A DNA stretch of 64,000 bases from Streptomyces tubercidicus (GCF_027497495.1 NZ_CP114205.1:3286001-3350000), one strand, 5' to 3'; numbered from the stretch's first letter, positions 37,157 through 46,408 are shown. The notes: a model not told the origin generated them from the letters alone. Made by a program: numbers and translations.

Positions 37157-38113
37157 GTGAGACACGTCATCGCCCTGGATGTGGGCGGCACCGGGATGAA
37201 AGCCGCCCTCGTGGGGGTGGACACCGCGCCCTCCGGGGACACGCGCCCCGAGCTGCTCTACGAGGCGCGGCGCCCCACCGGCCGCGAGCACGGCCCGGAA
37301 GCGGTGGTCGAGGCCGTCCTCGGCTTCGCCGCCGAGCTGCGCGAGCTCGGCACGGCCCGCTACGGCACCCCCGCCGCGGCGGCCGGTGTCGCGGTCCCCG
37401 GCATCGTCGACGAACGGTCCGGCACCGCCGTCTACGCCGCGAACCTCGGCTGGCGGGACGTACCGATGCGGGCGCTGCTGTCCGAGCAGCTGGGCGGGGT
37501 GCCGGTCGCCCTCGGCCACGACGTCCGCACCGGCGGCCTGGCCGAGGGCCGGATCGGCGCGGGCCGGGAGGCCGACCGGTTCCTGTTCGTCCCCCTGGGC
37601 ACCGGGATCGCGGGCGCCATCGGCATCGGCGGCCGGATCGAAGCCGGTGCGCACGGCAGCGCGGGAGAGATCGGCCACATCGTCGTACGGCCCGGCGGGC
37701 GGGAGTGCGGCTGCGGGCAGCGCGGCTGTCTGGAGACGCTGGCCTCGGCGGCCGCGGTCGGCCGTGACTGGGCGGCGGCCTGCGGCGATCCGCGGGCCAA
37801 CGCGGCTGACGCGGCCAAGGCCGTGGCGTCCGGCGACCCGCGGGCGCACGCCGTATGGCAGAACGCCGTGGACGCCCTCGCCGACGGGCTGGTCACCGGC
37901 CTCACCCTGCTCGACCCGGAGACGCTGATCATCGGCGGCGGGCTCGCCGAGGCGGGCGACACGCTCTTCACACCTCTGCGGGAAGCGGTCCGCCGGCGCG
38001 TTACGTTCCAGCGGCTCCCCTCGATCGTTCCGGCGGCGCTCGGGGACGCCGCCGGGTGCCTGGGCGCAGGACTGCTCGCCCGGGATCTTCTCACGGAGGT
38101 ATCCGCCTGGTGA
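37157..38113 (+). CDS. nagK: ROK-family N-acetylglucosamine kinase
   Basis: 318 residues. ROK fold: ALDVGGTGMKAALVG phosphate loop, GTGIAGAIGIGGRIEAGAHGSAGEIGHIVV, and the zinc motif CGCGQRGCLE. It phosphorylates GlcNAc, or a related sugar, to GlcNAc-6-phosphate for NagA. GTG 37157 follows a DasR-like site; no strong ribosome binding site. The final Trp codon ends at, and the TGA stop lies inside, the right end of the inserted IS element, so this reading frame has been changed at its last codon. Confidence 0.88.
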   Translation: MRHVIALDVGGTGMKAALVGVDTAPSGDTRPELLYEARRPTGREHGPEAVVEAVLGFAAELRELGTARYGTPAAAAGVAVPGIVDERSGTAVYAANLGWRDVPMRALLSEQLGGVPVALGHDVRTGGLAEGRIGAGREADRFLFVPLGTGIAGAIGIGGRIEAGAHGSAGEIGHIVVRPGGRECGCGQRGCLETLASAAAVGRDWAAACGDPRANAADAAKAVASGDPRAHAVWQNAVDALADGLVTGLTLLDPETLIIGGGLAEAGDTLFTPLREAVRRRVTFQRLPSIVPAALGDAAGCLGAGLLARDLLTEVSAW

Positions 38114-38154
38114 CTCCACCCACGACTGACGTCGCGGGCTTCCTGTGCCGATGG

Positions 38155-39375
38155 CTAAGCATCGTCGCAGAGGACCAGCCCGGCCCTGTGCTGGACGTTC
38201 AGTGCGCCTACGTGGTCGGCGTTGCCGGACCAGCCGCAGTTGACGCACTCGAACTCCGCTTGAGTGACGCGGCTCTCCCTGGCGACGTGTCCGCAGCCTC
38301 CGGCGGAGAGCGGGCACGTGCGGGAGGTATTGCGGGGGTCCACCAAAACCACCAGGCGACCGGCACTCTCAGCCTTGTCCGCCAGGATGTTCAGGAAGAG
38401 TCCCACGCCCACGTCGAGCATGCTTCGGTTGAGCCCGGCCTTCGCGGCGGCACCGTTCGGAAGGTACGCGCCGGTCTGCTCGGGGTCGGGCTCGGGTGCG
38501 GGCGCCTTGGTCATGCCCGCCAGGTTCAGCTTCTCGTGGCCGATCACGTCGTGATCGCGGATCAGCTCGTTCGCCGTCTTGTGGTGGTGATCGAGGCGCC
38601 GGCGCCGGATCTTGGCATGCAGCTTGGCCACCTTCCGGGCCGCGGCCCGGTGCTTCTTCGTCCGCCGCCGGGTGCGCCTGGGGAAGGTGGACAGGTGCTG
38701 CTGAGCTGCGGCCAGCTCGTCCGCCATCGCGGCGAGGAAGCGCGGGTTCTCGACGTGCTCGCCCTTGCTGGTGGTGAGGAAGTGCACCACGCCCATGTCG
38801 AGGCCGACGATACTGCCGGTCGCCGGAAGCGGATCAGCCTGGACGTTGTCACAGGCGAGAACCACGTACCAGCGGCGGCCCTCCCGCTTCACCGAGATCG
38901 TCTTCACACGGCCCCGCACCGGCCGGTGCTGGTGCACGCGCACCTGCCCGACGCCCTGGAGACGGACCCGGGTCTGCGCATCGTGCGGGGTGGAGTCCCA
39001 GCGGCAGCCGTCGCCGTCCTTGGAAAAGGTGACGGTGTCGAAGTGCCCGACACCTCTGAACCGCGGGTATCCCGGCGTAAGACCGGCCTTGACACGCTTG
39101 AAGAAGGATTGGAACGCTTTGTCCAGACGACGCAGGGTCGCCTGCTGGGAGCTGAACGACCAGCGGCCCTGACGCTCCGGGTCGAACGCCCGGATCTCCT
39201 TGAGCTGGGCGGACTGGTCGCCGTACCTGATGCTCGTCTTCGAGCTGTGCTGGTAGGCGTCCCGGCGCTCCTGCAACGCGCCGTTGTAGAGCGAGCAGTG
39301 ATCGCGCAGCATCTCGGTCAGGGCCTGCGTCTGCCGGACTGTGGGCCGGAGAAGGAACTTGTACGCCCGTATCAC
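38155..39375 (-). CDS. tnpB: TnpB RNA-guided nuclease of an IS605-type element
   Basis: 406 residues from GTG 39375, overlapping the tnpA stop by GTGA. RuvC catalytic acids appear intact: Asp193 (GLDMGVVHF), Glu281 (IGHEKLNL) and Asp387 (NADHVGALN). The zinc ribbon is Cys354, 361, 377, 380, with one odd insertion in the first knuckle (CPLSAGGC). TnpB uses an RNA made from the element's 3' end plus flanking DNA as its guide; here that guide would read antisense into the nagK 3' end. It probably preserves the element by cutting empty sites. Confidence 0.9.
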   Translation of the reverse strand: MIRAYKFLLRPTVRQTQALTEMLRDHCSLYNGALQERRDAYQHSSKTSIRYGDQSAQLKEIRAFDPERQGRWSFSSQQATLRRLDKAFQSFFKRVKAGLTPGYPRFRGVGHFDTVTFSKDGDGCRWDSTPHDAQTRVRLQGVGQVRVHQHRPVRGRVKTISVKREGRRWYVVLACDNVQADPLPATGSIVGLDMGVVHFLTTSKGEHVENPRFLAAMADELAAAQQHLSTFPRRTRRRTKKHRAAARKVAKLHAKIRRRRLDHHHKTANELIRDHDVIGHEKLNLAGMTKAPAPEPDPEQTGAYLPNGAAAKAGLNRSMLDVGVGLFLNILADKAESAGRLVVLVDPRNTSRTCPLSAGGCGHVARESRVTQAEFECVNCGWSGNADHVGALNVQHRAGLVLCDDA

Positions 39376-39805
39376 GAGACGCCCCCCTTTCCCTTCCCCC
39401 CGGGCCGCTCCCACTGGGTGTCGATGTACTTCTCCACCGTCGCCGCGCTCACGGCGCCGACCGACGCGGCGAAGTACGACGACGACCACAGCGTGGGCAT
39501 CCGTGACTTCAGGTGCGCAAACTCCGCTCGCAACACCCGGGAGGTGAAGCCCTTGAACTGGTTCGCTACATATGAAGCAGACGACTTGGGGTCGTGCTTG
39601 ACGAACAGGTGCACGTGGTCGGGCATCACCTCAAGGGCGATGATCTCCCACCCGCGCTCATCGGTCTTCTGCCGGATCAGCTCGTCCAGTCGTTCCGCGA
39701 CCCGGCCACGAGGACCGGACGGCGGTACTTCGGGCACCACACCACATGGAGCCCGAGATCGCACACACCGCCGGAGAACCGGCGAACCTTCCTGGTCGCA
39801 ACCAC
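39372..39805 (-). pseudogene. tnpA: Frameshifted TnpA Y1 transposase
   Basis: The C-terminal two thirds carry the HUH motif (DHVHLFVK) and the helix with the catalytic Tyr (TVEKYIDTQW). The N-terminal ~35 residues (VVATRKVRRFSGGVCDLGLHVVWCPKYRRPVLVAG) are in a different frame. The break lies near 39695-39705 in a GGCCGGGTCGCG run, where RPVLVAG should continue into RVAERLDEL. The element therefore probably cannot mobilise itself, unless this is a sequencing error. Confidence 0.8.
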
Positions 39806-39955
39806 ACGATCACTATACAAATGCCGCAGGTCTAGTTCGACAGAGAGAGCAGTCCAGATGAACAGCCCAGATCCATACACACAGTTGAGGACAGAGCAAT
39901 CCTCAAAAGCCATCCCCCACCCCGCTAAAGCGGGGCGTCCCCTGGCTAGGTCCTG

Positions 39956-41167
39956 ATGGCACAGCAACAGTCCGCGCAGCAGCCCTCGGACACCCCGCGC
40001 ACCATCCTGGCCGGCGCCCGGATCGCCCGGCCGTCCGGTGTGGTCGAGCACGGCCGGATCACCGTCGAGGGCGGGCTGATCGGCGATGTTCACAGCCGGG
40101 ACCTCGATGTGGCCGAGGGGGTGTCCGGCAGCGTCGTGGACCTCTCGGGCCACCTCATCGTCCCCGGCTTCGTCGATATGCATGTCCATGGCGGAGGCGG
40201 TGGCTCGTTCTCGTCCGCCGACCCCGAGGAGTGCATGACGGTGGTCGACACCCACCGCAGACACGGCACCACCTCGATGGTCGCCTCCACGGTCACCGGT
40301 GAACTGCCCGACCTCGCACGGCAGGCCGCGGCGCTCGCCGAACTGGTGCAGCAGGGCGAGCTGGCCGGTATCCACTTCGAGGGCCCGTTCATCTCCCGGC
40401 ACCGCTGCGGCGCCCACCAGCCGGAGCTGCTGCGCGACCCGGACCCGGCCGATGTCCGCAAGCTCCTGGACGCCGCGCACGGCACCGCGTCGATGATGAC
40501 CCTCGCCCCCGAGCTGCCCGGCGGGCTGGACTCCGTACGGCTGCTCGCCGACGCGGGCGTGATCGCCGCCCTCGGCCACACCGACTCCTCCTACGACGCC
40601 ACCCGCGAGGCCATCGACGCGGGCGCCACCGTCGCCACCCACCTCTTCAACGCGATGCCCCCGCTGGGCCACCGGGCGCCCGGCCCGGTCGCCGCGCTCC
40701 TGGAGGACGAGCGGATCACCGTCGAGCTCATCAACGACGGGACCCATCTGCACCCCGCGGTCCTGCAATTGGCGGTCCGTGAGGCCGGTGCCGAGCGGGT
40801 CGCGTTCATCACGGACGCGATGGGCGCGGCCGGTATGAACGACGGGACGTATCCGCTCGGCCCGATGCAGGTCGAGGTCAGGGGCGGTGTCGCGCGGATC
40901 AGCGAAGGCCCCACGGCCGGTTCGATCGCCGGCTCCACGCTCACCCTGGACCGTGCCTTCCAACGTGCCGTCACCGTGGACGGCCTGACGGTCGACCAGG
41001 CCGTACAGGCACTTTCGGCCACTCCGGCCCGCCTCCTGGGCATCGACGACCGGACCGGCGCCCTGCAGACCGGCAAGGACGCCGACCTGGTGGTGCTGGA
41101 CGCGGCGTACGACGTGGCCGGGGTCATGCGCCGGGGCGAATGGCTGGTGCGTCCCCGGGGCGCCTGA
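39956..41167 (+). CDS. nagA: N-acetylglucosamine-6-phosphate deacetylase
   Basis: 403 residues of the amidohydrolase TIM-barrel family. VDMHVHGGGG is the metal-binding HxH, GIHFEGPFIS the Glu ligand, and LGHTDSSYD, TATHLFNAM-like VATHLFNAM and FITDAMGAAG supply the His ligands and the catalytic Asp. Product: GlcN-6-phosphate plus acetate. The IS ends directly before the ATG and leaves only a weak ribosome binding sequence (TAGG), so translation may be reduced. Confidence 0.95.
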   Translation: MAQQQSAQQPSDTPRTILAGARIARPSGVVEHGRITVEGGLIGDVHSRDLDVAEGVSGSVVDLSGHLIVPGFVDMHVHGGGGGSFSSADPEECMTVVDTHRRHGTTSMVASTVTGELPDLARQAAALAELVQQGELAGIHFEGPFISRHRCGAHQPELLRDPDPADVRKLLDAAHGTASMMTLAPELPGGLDSVRLLADAGVIAALGHTDSSYDATREAIDAGATVATHLFNAMPPLGHRAPGPVAALLEDERITVELINDGTHLHPAVLQLAVREAGAERVAFITDAMGAAGMNDGTYPLGPMQVEVRGGVARISEGPTAGSIAGSTLTLDRAFQRAVTVDGLTVDQAVQALSATPARLLGIDDRTGALQTGKDADLVVLDAAYDVAGVMRRGEWLVRPRGA

Positions 41168-41222
41168 GGATCCGCCCGCGCGCACCGGGCGCGTACCCGG
41201 CCGCCCCTCCCCCGGGCCGTGG

Positions 41223-41270
41223 ACCGCACGGCGGCCGGACCGGGTCACCGCACGGCGGCCGGACCGGGTC
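41223..41270. repeat. Perfect 24-bp tandem duplication
   Basis: Two exact adjacent copies (41223-41246 and 41247-41270) lie between nagA and the PfkB kinase. Probably a recent slippage event; no regulatory meaning is evident. Confidence 0.95.
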
Positions 41271-41385
41271 TGGGCCAACCACCACCGACGATGGCATGAT
41301 CGCTCGCGCACTTGTCCGCATGCCACCGCCGACCGCGGTTGCCCGACCCCCGGCCGCCCGGCCATGACTGCCCGGAGGGGCGACC

Positions 41386-42324
41386 ATGATCCTTACGGTC
41401 ACGCTGAACGCCGCCCTGGACATCACCTACCGCGTCCCCCGGCTCCACCCGCACACCACGAACCGGGTCACCGAAGTGGCCGAACGCCCCGGCGGCAAGG
41501 GCCTGAACGTCGCCCGGGTACTGGCCGCGCTCGGCCACCGTACGGTCGCCACCGGCTTCGTGGGCGGCGGCACCGGCGAGGCACTGCGCGCCCTGCTCGC
41601 CGAGACCGAGGTCACCGACGCGCTGGTCCCGGTCGGCGGCACCACCCGCCGCACCGTCGCCGTCGTCGACGCGGCCACCGGAGACACCACCCAGCTCAAC
41701 GAACCGGGCCCGGTCGTCTCCCCCGCCGAATGGGACACCCTCCTCGGCACCTACCGCGAACTGCTCGCCGACGCACGGGCGGTGGCGCTCTGCGGCAGCC
41801 TCCCGCCGGGCGTCCCGGTCGATGTCTACGCCCGCCTCACCCGCGCCGCGCGCAGCGCCGGAGTCCCGGTCCTCCTCGACACCAGCGGCGAACCACTGCG
41901 CCGCGGTCTGGCCGCCCGCCCCGACCTCGCCAAGCCCAACGCCGATGAACTCGCCGCGCTCACCGGCAGCACCGAACCGCTGCGCGCCGCCCGCGACGCC
42001 CGCCGCCGCGGCGCCCATGCGGTGGCCGCCTCACTGGGCCCGGACGGCATGCTCGCGGTGACCGCCGACGGCGTCTGGCAGGCCGCCCCGCCCCGCCGGA
42101 TCGCCGGGAACCCGACCGGCGCGGGCGACTCCGCCGTGGCCGGCCTGCTGTCGGGCCTGGTGGAGGAGCTGCCCTGGCCGGACCGGCTGACCCGCGCGGT
42201 GGCCCTGTCCGCGGCGACCGTACGGGCGCCGGGGGCGGGCGAGTTCGATGCGGAGACGTATGAAGAGCTGTTGCGAACAGTCAGGGTGGCAGCGCCGTCG
42301 CCGGAGATACGCAGTTCGAAGTGA
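41386..42324 (+). CDS. PfkB-family hexose-phosphate kinase (1-phosphofructokinase-like)
   Basis: 312 residues. N-terminal TVTLNAALDITY, PGGKGLNVARVLAALG and C-terminal NPTGAGDSAVAGLL (catalytic Asp in GAGD) are typical of 1-phosphofructokinase and tagatose-6-phosphate kinase. GGAGGGG lies 6 nt before the ATG. It lies after nagA and may phosphorylate a sugar phosphate in aminosugar breakdown, but the substrate is not decided by sequence. Confidence 0.88.
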   Translation: MILTVTLNAALDITYRVPRLHPHTTNRVTEVAERPGGKGLNVARVLAALGHRTVATGFVGGGTGEALRALLAETEVTDALVPVGGTTRRTVAVVDAATGDTTQLNEPGPVVSPAEWDTLLGTYRELLADARAVALCGSLPPGVPVDVYARLTRAARSAGVPVLLDTSGEPLRRGLAARPDLAKPNADELAALTGSTEPLRAARDARRRGAHAVAASLGPDGMLAVTADGVWQAAPPRRIAGNPTGAGDSAVAGLLSGLVEELPWPDRLTRAVALSAATVRAPGAGEFDAETYEELLRTVRVAAPSPEIRSSK

Positions 42325-42433
42325 CTCCCGTCAATTGCCTTGGCTGATAGGCGCCTTGCTGCACCATCTAGCCCGACTGTGCCTCCAGTCCACAGACCCG
42401 AACGCGTCGGGTTCGTCGGCCCTCACTCACAAG

Positions 42434-42464
42434 CCGCCAGAGAAGCAGATCGCTCCTCTGGCGG
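42434..42464. terminator. Hairpin between pfkB-like and CBM35 genes
   Basis: 9-bp perfect arms (42434-42442 with 42456-42464), placed between convergent genes. A second stem (42491-42497 with 42517-42523) abuts the stop of the leftward gene. Together they probably terminate both directions. Confidence 0.6.
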
Positions 42465-42522
42465 CGACCGACCGGCGCGAATGAGGGCCCAGGGACCTGT
42501 CAGCGGCGCCGCCGCCGGTCCC

Positions 42523-43431
42523 TCAGTCCCTGGCCAGCCAGACCTTGTCGAGGTTCACGTCGCACTGATTCCCGCTCTCGCAGGACAGCTTGATCGTGTT
42601 GGTGCCCTTGTTGAGCTGCACATACTGCCAGCTCCTGGTCCAGCCCTTGTCCCAGGCGCCCTCCGGGGCGTGGGCGAAGTTCTTCAGTCTGATCGGCCGG
42701 CTGTCCGCCTTGCCGTTCACATTCAGCGTGAGGTTGGCGTCCTTGCCGGGCACGCCGTAACCGACCCAGAGCTTGAACTTGCCGGAATCCTCGGCATCGA
42801 GCGACCACGTGGCCGCCGCTCCCTGGGTGTTCATGCCGGCCACATAGGCGCCGCCGGGCGAGCGCGCACCCGGAACGTCCTTCGCCGTCGTCGCGCCGCC
42901 CTCCAGCTTCAGACCGACCGCGTTCTCCTTGGGCAGCTTGCCGGGCTTGGGCTTGGCCGGCTCGTCGGAGGGCTTGACCGTGTCACCGGCCGACGGGCCC
43001 GTCTTGCCGGCCTCGTCGTCCTTGGAGCCCATGCCGTTGGTGAACATCGCGACGCCGATGCCTATGCAGACCACCGCGACCACGGCGACGGCGCCGATGA
43101 GCAGGCCGTTGCGGCCGCGGCGCGGCTCCTGGCCGCCGTTGCCCGGGGCCGGGGCGGAGCGGGTGCGGTCTCCGCCGGGCAGCGTCTCCGGGGCGGCGTA
43201 GTGGGCGTTCTGCTGCCCGTACGTCACCTGCTGCGGGGCCTGCTGGCCGTACTGGCGCTGGCCGACCGCGCGGACCTGGTTGTAGGACGTCCGCGGAACC
43301 CCCGGCTGCCGCGCCGCCGCACCGTCGCCCGCCGAGCCCTGTGCGCCGCCCTCGCCGCCTTCCGAGCGGTACAGGTAGGCGAACGGGTCGTCGTTCTCCG
43401 GCGTGTCCGCGCCGTTGTTGCCGGCCGTCAT
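42523..43431 (-). CDS. Membrane-anchored CBM35 carbohydrate-binding protein
   Basis: 302 residues. Residues 1-105 are polar and Gln/Gly-rich (cytoplasmic). One membrane helix spans ~109-131 (LLIGAVAVVAVVCIGIGVAM), then a Lys/Pro linker and a C-terminal ~125-residue beta-sandwich of CBM35 type (GGAYVAGMNTQGAAATWSLDA, LNKGTNTIKLSCESG, VNLDKVWLA). CBM35 domains bind uronic or related sugars, so the outer domain may bind cell-wall or extracellular glycans. No catalytic domain. Confidence 0.82.
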   Translation of the reverse strand: MTAGNNGADTPENDDPFAYLYRSEGGEGGAQGSAGDGAAARQPGVPRTSYNQVRAVGQRQYGQQAPQQVTYGQQNAHYAAPETLPGGDRTRSAPAPGNGGQEPRRGRNGLLIGAVAVVAVVCIGIGVAMFTNGMGSKDDEAGKTGPSAGDTVKPSDEPAKPKPGKLPKENAVGLKLEGGATTAKDVPGARSPGGAYVAGMNTQGAAATWSLDAEDSGKFKLWVGYGVPGKDANLTLNVNGKADSRPIRLKNFAHAPEGAWDKGWTRSWQYVQLNKGTNTIKLSCESGNQCDVNLDKVWLARD

Positions 43432-43703
43432 TCCGTGTCACTCCCAAGCGATCTGTGCGCGTCTGTACGCGTCTCTACGCGTCCGCAGGCTTCATTGCGC
43501 GAACTGTCTTTCGGGCACCCGGCGGCGCCGCGCCGCATCGGCGCAGCCTACCCCGTCATGGCCTGCGCACACCGTGCCCGGAGGGCCACAAGATCGCTAC
43601 GGATCGGTGAACTGCTGGTGCGGGGGCCGGAGCACGGCCGGTGTGAGATACGCGGCATCGGGCCCGGCCGTCGCACCCGCCGTCGCATCCTGCCGTCGCC
43701 CGC

Positions 43704-45380
43704 TCAGCCCGCCGCCCGCCGGTTCGCCTTCGAACGGGAGCGCTTCTCGACGTACATCCGCTGATCGGCCGACTCCAGCACCTCCTCGGCCGACATCCCG
43801 CAGCTCGCCCAGCCGATGCCGAAGCTGGCGCCCACCCGGACCGCGCGGCCCTCCACGCGGATCGGCGGGATGATCGCGTTCCGCAGCCGGACCGCCAGAT
43901 CCTGGGCGTCGGCGGTGCCGAGTCCGTCGGCGAGCACCACGAACTCGTCGCCACCTAGCCGCGCGACCGTATCGCCGTCCCGGACCCCGCTGGTCAGCCG
44001 CCGGGCGACCTCTATCAGCACCGCGTCACCGGTGTTGTGCCCGAAGCGGTCGTTGATCGACTTGAAGCCGTCGAGGTCGCAGAAGAGCACCGCGAGCCCC
44101 TTGGAGCCGTCGTCGGCCGGCCCGTCCGCGGGGGCGACGAGATGCACATGGTGGTCGAACGGGGGCGGAGGCGCGCCCTCGAAGCCGTCGAGCCCGTCGA
44201 AGGGCTCCCTCGCGTCCGGCCGGAAGACGTGCGGGCCGCCGGGGTCGGTGCTGAGGGTGCCCGAGGAGGCGTAGGCGTCCGCCATCGAGCCGGGCGGACG
44301 GGAGCACAGCCGGGCGCCGAGCCGGGCCCGCAGCTCGGCGCTGTTGGGCAGCCCGGTCAGCGAATCGTGGCTGGCGCGGTGGGCGAGCTGGAGCTCGTGC
44401 CGCTTGCGCTCCTCGATGTCCTCGACGTGAGTGAGCAGGAAACGGGGGCCGTCGGCGGTGTCGGCGACGACGGAGTTGCGCAGCGAGACCCACACGTACG
44501 TGCCGTCCCGGCGGGCCAGCCGCAGCTCGGCCCGGCCGCCCTCGGCGGAGGTGCGCAGCAGCGTGCCGATGTCCTCGGGGTGGACGAGGTCGGAGAACGA
44601 GTAGCGGCGCATTCCGGAGGCCGGGCGGCCCAGCAGCCGGCACAGCGCGTCGTTGGTGCGGAGCAGCCGTCCGTGCTGGTCACCGCCCATTTCGGCGACG
44701 GCCATCCCGCTCGGCGCGTACTCGAACGCCTGCCGGAAGCTCTCCTCGCTGGCGCGCAGCGCCTGCTGATCGCGCTCCAGCCGGACCAGTGCGCGCTGCA
44801 TGTTGGCCCGTAGGCGGGCGTTGCTGATCGCGATGGCGGACTGGAAGGCGTACATCTGCAGGGCTTCCTGGCCCCAGGCGCCGGGCCGCCGGCCGTTGCG
44901 CGGCCGGTCGACGGAGATCACTCCGAGCAGTTCGCCGCCGCCGTTGGCCGCGGTGTACATGGGCGCGAAGAGGCGGTCCATGGGGTGCCACTCGTCGGGG
45001 AACCGGGGCGCGGGGCCGGCCGTGTGCCACTGCGGTACGTCGTCGTCATCGAGCACCCAGCCCTCGGTGTGCGAGATGAAGCACAGATCGCCCCAGCGCT
45101 CCCCCATGGACAGCCGGCGCTCCCAGGAGGCGCGCGAGCCGACCCGTCCGGCCATGAGCGCCTCGGCGCCCGCGCTGCCCGCCACCGCGGCGACGACGAG
45201 ATCGCCGTCGGGGCGGACGAGATTGACCGCGGACAGCTCATAGCCGAGCCCGGTGATCACGCCGTCGGCGACGGTCTGCAAGGTGTCCGCAAGGCTACGT
45301 GCGGTATTCAGCTCGGCCACCACTTGGTGCAGCTGCCGCAGGGTCGCAAGACGGACGTATGGCTCCGACTCGGTCTCCAT
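43704..45380 (-). CDS. cdgB: GAF-PAS-GGDEF diguanylate cyclase, CdgB type
   Basis: 558 residues from ATG 45380 (AGGGAG 9 nt upstream; GTG 45446 is an alternative). GAF domain ~25-175, PAS/PAC ~200-325, GGDEF ~340-550. The active GGDEF motif at 476-480 is intact, and the product-inhibition RxxD (RDGD, 467-470) is present. Makes cyclic di-GMP; S. coelicolor CdgB delays development. A BldD-like palindrome lies upstream. Confidence 0.92.
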   Translation of the reverse strand: METESEPYVRLATLRQLHQVVAELNTARSLADTLQTVADGVITGLGYELSAVNLVRPDGDLVVAAVAGSAGAEALMAGRVGSRASWERRLSMGERWGDLCFISHTEGWVLDDDDVPQWHTAGPAPRFPDEWHPMDRLFAPMYTAANGGGELLGVISVDRPRNGRRPGAWGQEALQMYAFQSAIAISNARLRANMQRALVRLERDQQALRASEESFRQAFEYAPSGMAVAEMGGDQHGRLLRTNDALCRLLGRPASGMRRYSFSDLVHPEDIGTLLRTSAEGGRAELRLARRDGTYVWVSLRNSVVADTADGPRFLLTHVEDIEERKRHELQLAHRASHDSLTGLPNSAELRARLGARLCSRPPGSMADAYASSGTLSTDPGGPHVFRPDAREPFDGLDGFEGAPPPPFDHHVHLVAPADGPADDGSKGLAVLFCDLDGFKSINDRFGHNTGDAVLIEVARRLTSGVRDGDTVARLGGDEFVVLADGLGTADAQDLAVRLRNAIIPPIRVEGRAVRVGASFGIGWASCGMSAEEVLESADQRMYVEKRSRSKANRRAAG

Positions 45381-45499
45381 CGCTCGCTCTCCCTGAGACC
45401 TCGACAGCAAACTCCACGATTTCTTGTCGTCCGATTCCCCGCTCACTGAATCACAGTGAGCTGTTCACTCGGTACACAGGGTCAACAATTAGCGCCTGC

Positions 45500-45515
45500 T
45501 GTGACTCAAGTCACA
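45500..45515. promoter_or_regulatory. Perfect palindrome upstream of cdgB, BldD-like
   Basis: TGTGACTCAAGTCACA is a perfect 16-bp inverted repeat ~120 nt before the cdgB ATG, close in form to BldD boxes (GTNAC arms about an AT-centred spacer). cdgB is an established BldD target, and BldD is activated by c-di-GMP. The remaining gap 45381-45693 contains no gene. Confidence 0.5.
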
Positions 45516-45693
45516 AGCGATGAACGACGGTTGGCGATCTTCCATAAAACCGCCACGGGAGCGCGCCTTCACTCTTTCTACACTTACTGAACGCAAATTC
45601 CGAGCGATTCCGGAACTCCGCCGTCAGACCTAGGGCGCGAGTCGTTCCGAGGCCCGATGCGCACCGCGGCCGGCCGAAGTTAGCGTTTATGGC

Positions 45694-46308
45694 GTGTTCA
45701 CGAAGACTCCCGCCGATACGGCGGCCTCCGGGCCCGCCGCCCACCCCGCACCCGTCGTCGCCCTCGCCTCCGTACCGGTCGGCGCGCCGATCCCGCATTC
45801 TGATGGGGTGAGTGACGACGAGTTCCGTGCCGCCCTGTCCCGCCTGTCCGCCGGCGTGGTGCTGATCACCGCCCACGACCCGGACAGCGGGCCGCACGGC
45901 GAGGACGCCGGCATGACCGCCACGGCGTTCCTCTCCGTGTCCCTCGACCCGCCCCTGGTGATGGTGAGCGTTCGCAACGACTCGCGGATGGACGACCTGC
46001 TGGAGCTGCAGCCCTACTGGGCCGTGTCGGTACTGTCGGGACATCAGCGACAGATCGCCGGACGATTCGCCATGAAGGGCCGCATCAGCGACCGGCTGCT
46101 CTTCGAGGACCTTCCGTACGTACGGGGCGAAGCGTCCGGCGCACCGCTCATCGGGGGCGCCCTCGCGACGCTGGAGTGCCGTACGGAGCAGCGGGTCGTG
46201 GCCGGGGATCACACGCTGGTCATCGCACGCGTACTGGCCACGTCGATCCCGAATGAGGACGACGGGCCGCTGACGTATTTCCGGGGGAAGTATCGGCAGT
46301 TGGGGTGA
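45694..46308 (+). CDS. Flavin reductase domain protein
   Basis: 204 residues. A flavin reductase-like split barrel from ~residue 40: FRAALSRLSAGVVLITA, TATAFLSVSLDPPLVMVSV and GRFAMKG. Relatives reduce FMN or FAD with NADH for a partner oxygenase; no partner is adjacent. GTG 45694 lies 7 nt after TAGCGT, suggesting a leaderless mRNA; GTG 45808 (MSDDEFRAALS) is an alternative start that keeps the whole domain. Confidence 0.82.
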   Translation: MFTKTPADTAASGPAAHPAPVVALASVPVGAPIPHSDGVSDDEFRAALSRLSAGVVLITAHDPDSGPHGEDAGMTATAFLSVSLDPPLVMVSVRNDSRMDDLLELQPYWAVSVLSGHQRQIAGRFAMKGRISDRLLFEDLPYVRGEASGAPLIGGALATLECRTEQRVVAGDHTLVIARVLATSIPNEDDGPLTYFRGKYRQLG

Positions 46309-46408
46309 GGTGGGGGGCTGTTCGGGGCAGGCGGGGCCTTCTGGGTGACGGGCGGGGCGGCCTGGGCGGGGCGGTCCGGGCCGTCCGGGCGGTGGCCGGG
46401 CGGGGCCG

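Larger units (their letters stand above)
38110..39955 (-). mobile_element. IS200/IS605-family insertion sequence
   Basis: About 1.85 kb containing tnpB and a frameshifted tnpA on the minus strand, with subterminal hairpins at both ends: CCCACGAC/GTCGCGGG (38119-38138) on the tnpB side and CCCCGC/GCGGGG (39929-39944) on the tnpA side. No inverted-repeat ends and no target duplication, as expected; a shared CCTG at both borders leaves a 4-bp ambiguity. Joining 38109 to 39956 rebuilds a TGATG nagK-nagA overlap. Confidence 0.85.

Noticed and set aside
39820..39835. DasR-like half site AGGTCTAG near nagA
   Set aside because: It lies within the insertion sequence and only one arm matches.
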